Of a stretch of 5,486 nt of DNA, positions 5,482 to 5,486 are shown in pieces. The stretch lies in the NCBI GenBank assembly GCA_024225895.1, contig JAAEMC010000081.1, positions 1 through 5,486 on the forward strand. Direction: 5' to 3'. Below the pieces are notes generated by a model. It made no database searches. It was given only the letters and a program-made list of their open reading frames with translations, and had not been told where the DNA came from. This stretch comes from Desulfobacteraceae bacterium (GTDB taxonomy: Bacteria > Desulfobacterota > Desulfobacteria > Desulfobacterales > Desulfobacteraceae). The translations under genes were made by a program, and so were the position numbers. Numbering within the stretch: position 1 is the first letter of the stretch; the number at the start of each line of letters is the position of its first letter.

Positions 5482-5486
5482 ACCCC

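Noticed and set aside
1..5486. CRISPR array or insertion sequence
   Set aside because: There are no regularly spaced repeats, no transposase gene and no terminal inverted repeats with target duplication.

Overview
The window is about 5.5 kb of bacterial DNA in two unlike halves. The left part (about 1-3100) is visibly AT-rich and carries a small tRNA-targeted integration module. The right part (about 3110-5486) is richer in G+C and carries a two-gene ABC transporter operon read on the minus strand. The mix of an AT-rich integrase module with an N-terminal zinc ribbon and a binding-protein-dependent ABC importer would fit a Gram-negative such as a Desulfobacterota member. That is an impression from protein style, not a taxonomic result.

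Layout. 1-600 holds little: one short, unrecognised open frame (229-522, + strand). At 583-613 there is a minus-strand intrinsic terminator, followed at 624-671 by the 3' half of a minus-strand tRNA-Arg (anticodon UCG, encoded CCA). Nothing to its right resembles a tRNA 5' half, so this is the kind of partial tRNA left at the end of an element inserted in a tRNA gene. About 190 bp further on, behind a good sigma70-type promoter (715-743), lies a tyrosine recombinase (858-2015). It overlaps a 259-codon gene (2005-2784) of unknown function that ends in a four-cysteine zinc-binding motif. A 325-bp intergenic stretch (2785-3109) carries several exact inverted repeats that can form a three-way junction, plus a possible plus-strand terminator. 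Then come, on the minus strand, an ABC ATPase (3110-3856) and a fused two-domain permease (3853-5481), joined by an ATGA stop/start overlap. Their solute-binding protein is not in the window and would be expected upstream, beyond 5486.

How it fits together. The polarity of the tRNA fragment puts the original chromosome on the left and the element on the right. The integrase therefore belongs to an element running rightwards, and no second attachment site or intact tRNA-Arg is visible before the window ends. The transporter could be element cargo, or chromosomal DNA brought next to a decayed element; the sequence does not decide. The most notable point is that the integrase keeps the Arg, Lys, His-x-x-Arg and second His of its active site, but has Phe (residue 348) where the catalytic Tyr should be. 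Unless this is a sequencing error, the recombinase should be unable to cleave DNA and the element would be fixed in place. The conserved-looking partner gene and the structured intergenic region are the parts most likely to hold something undescribed.
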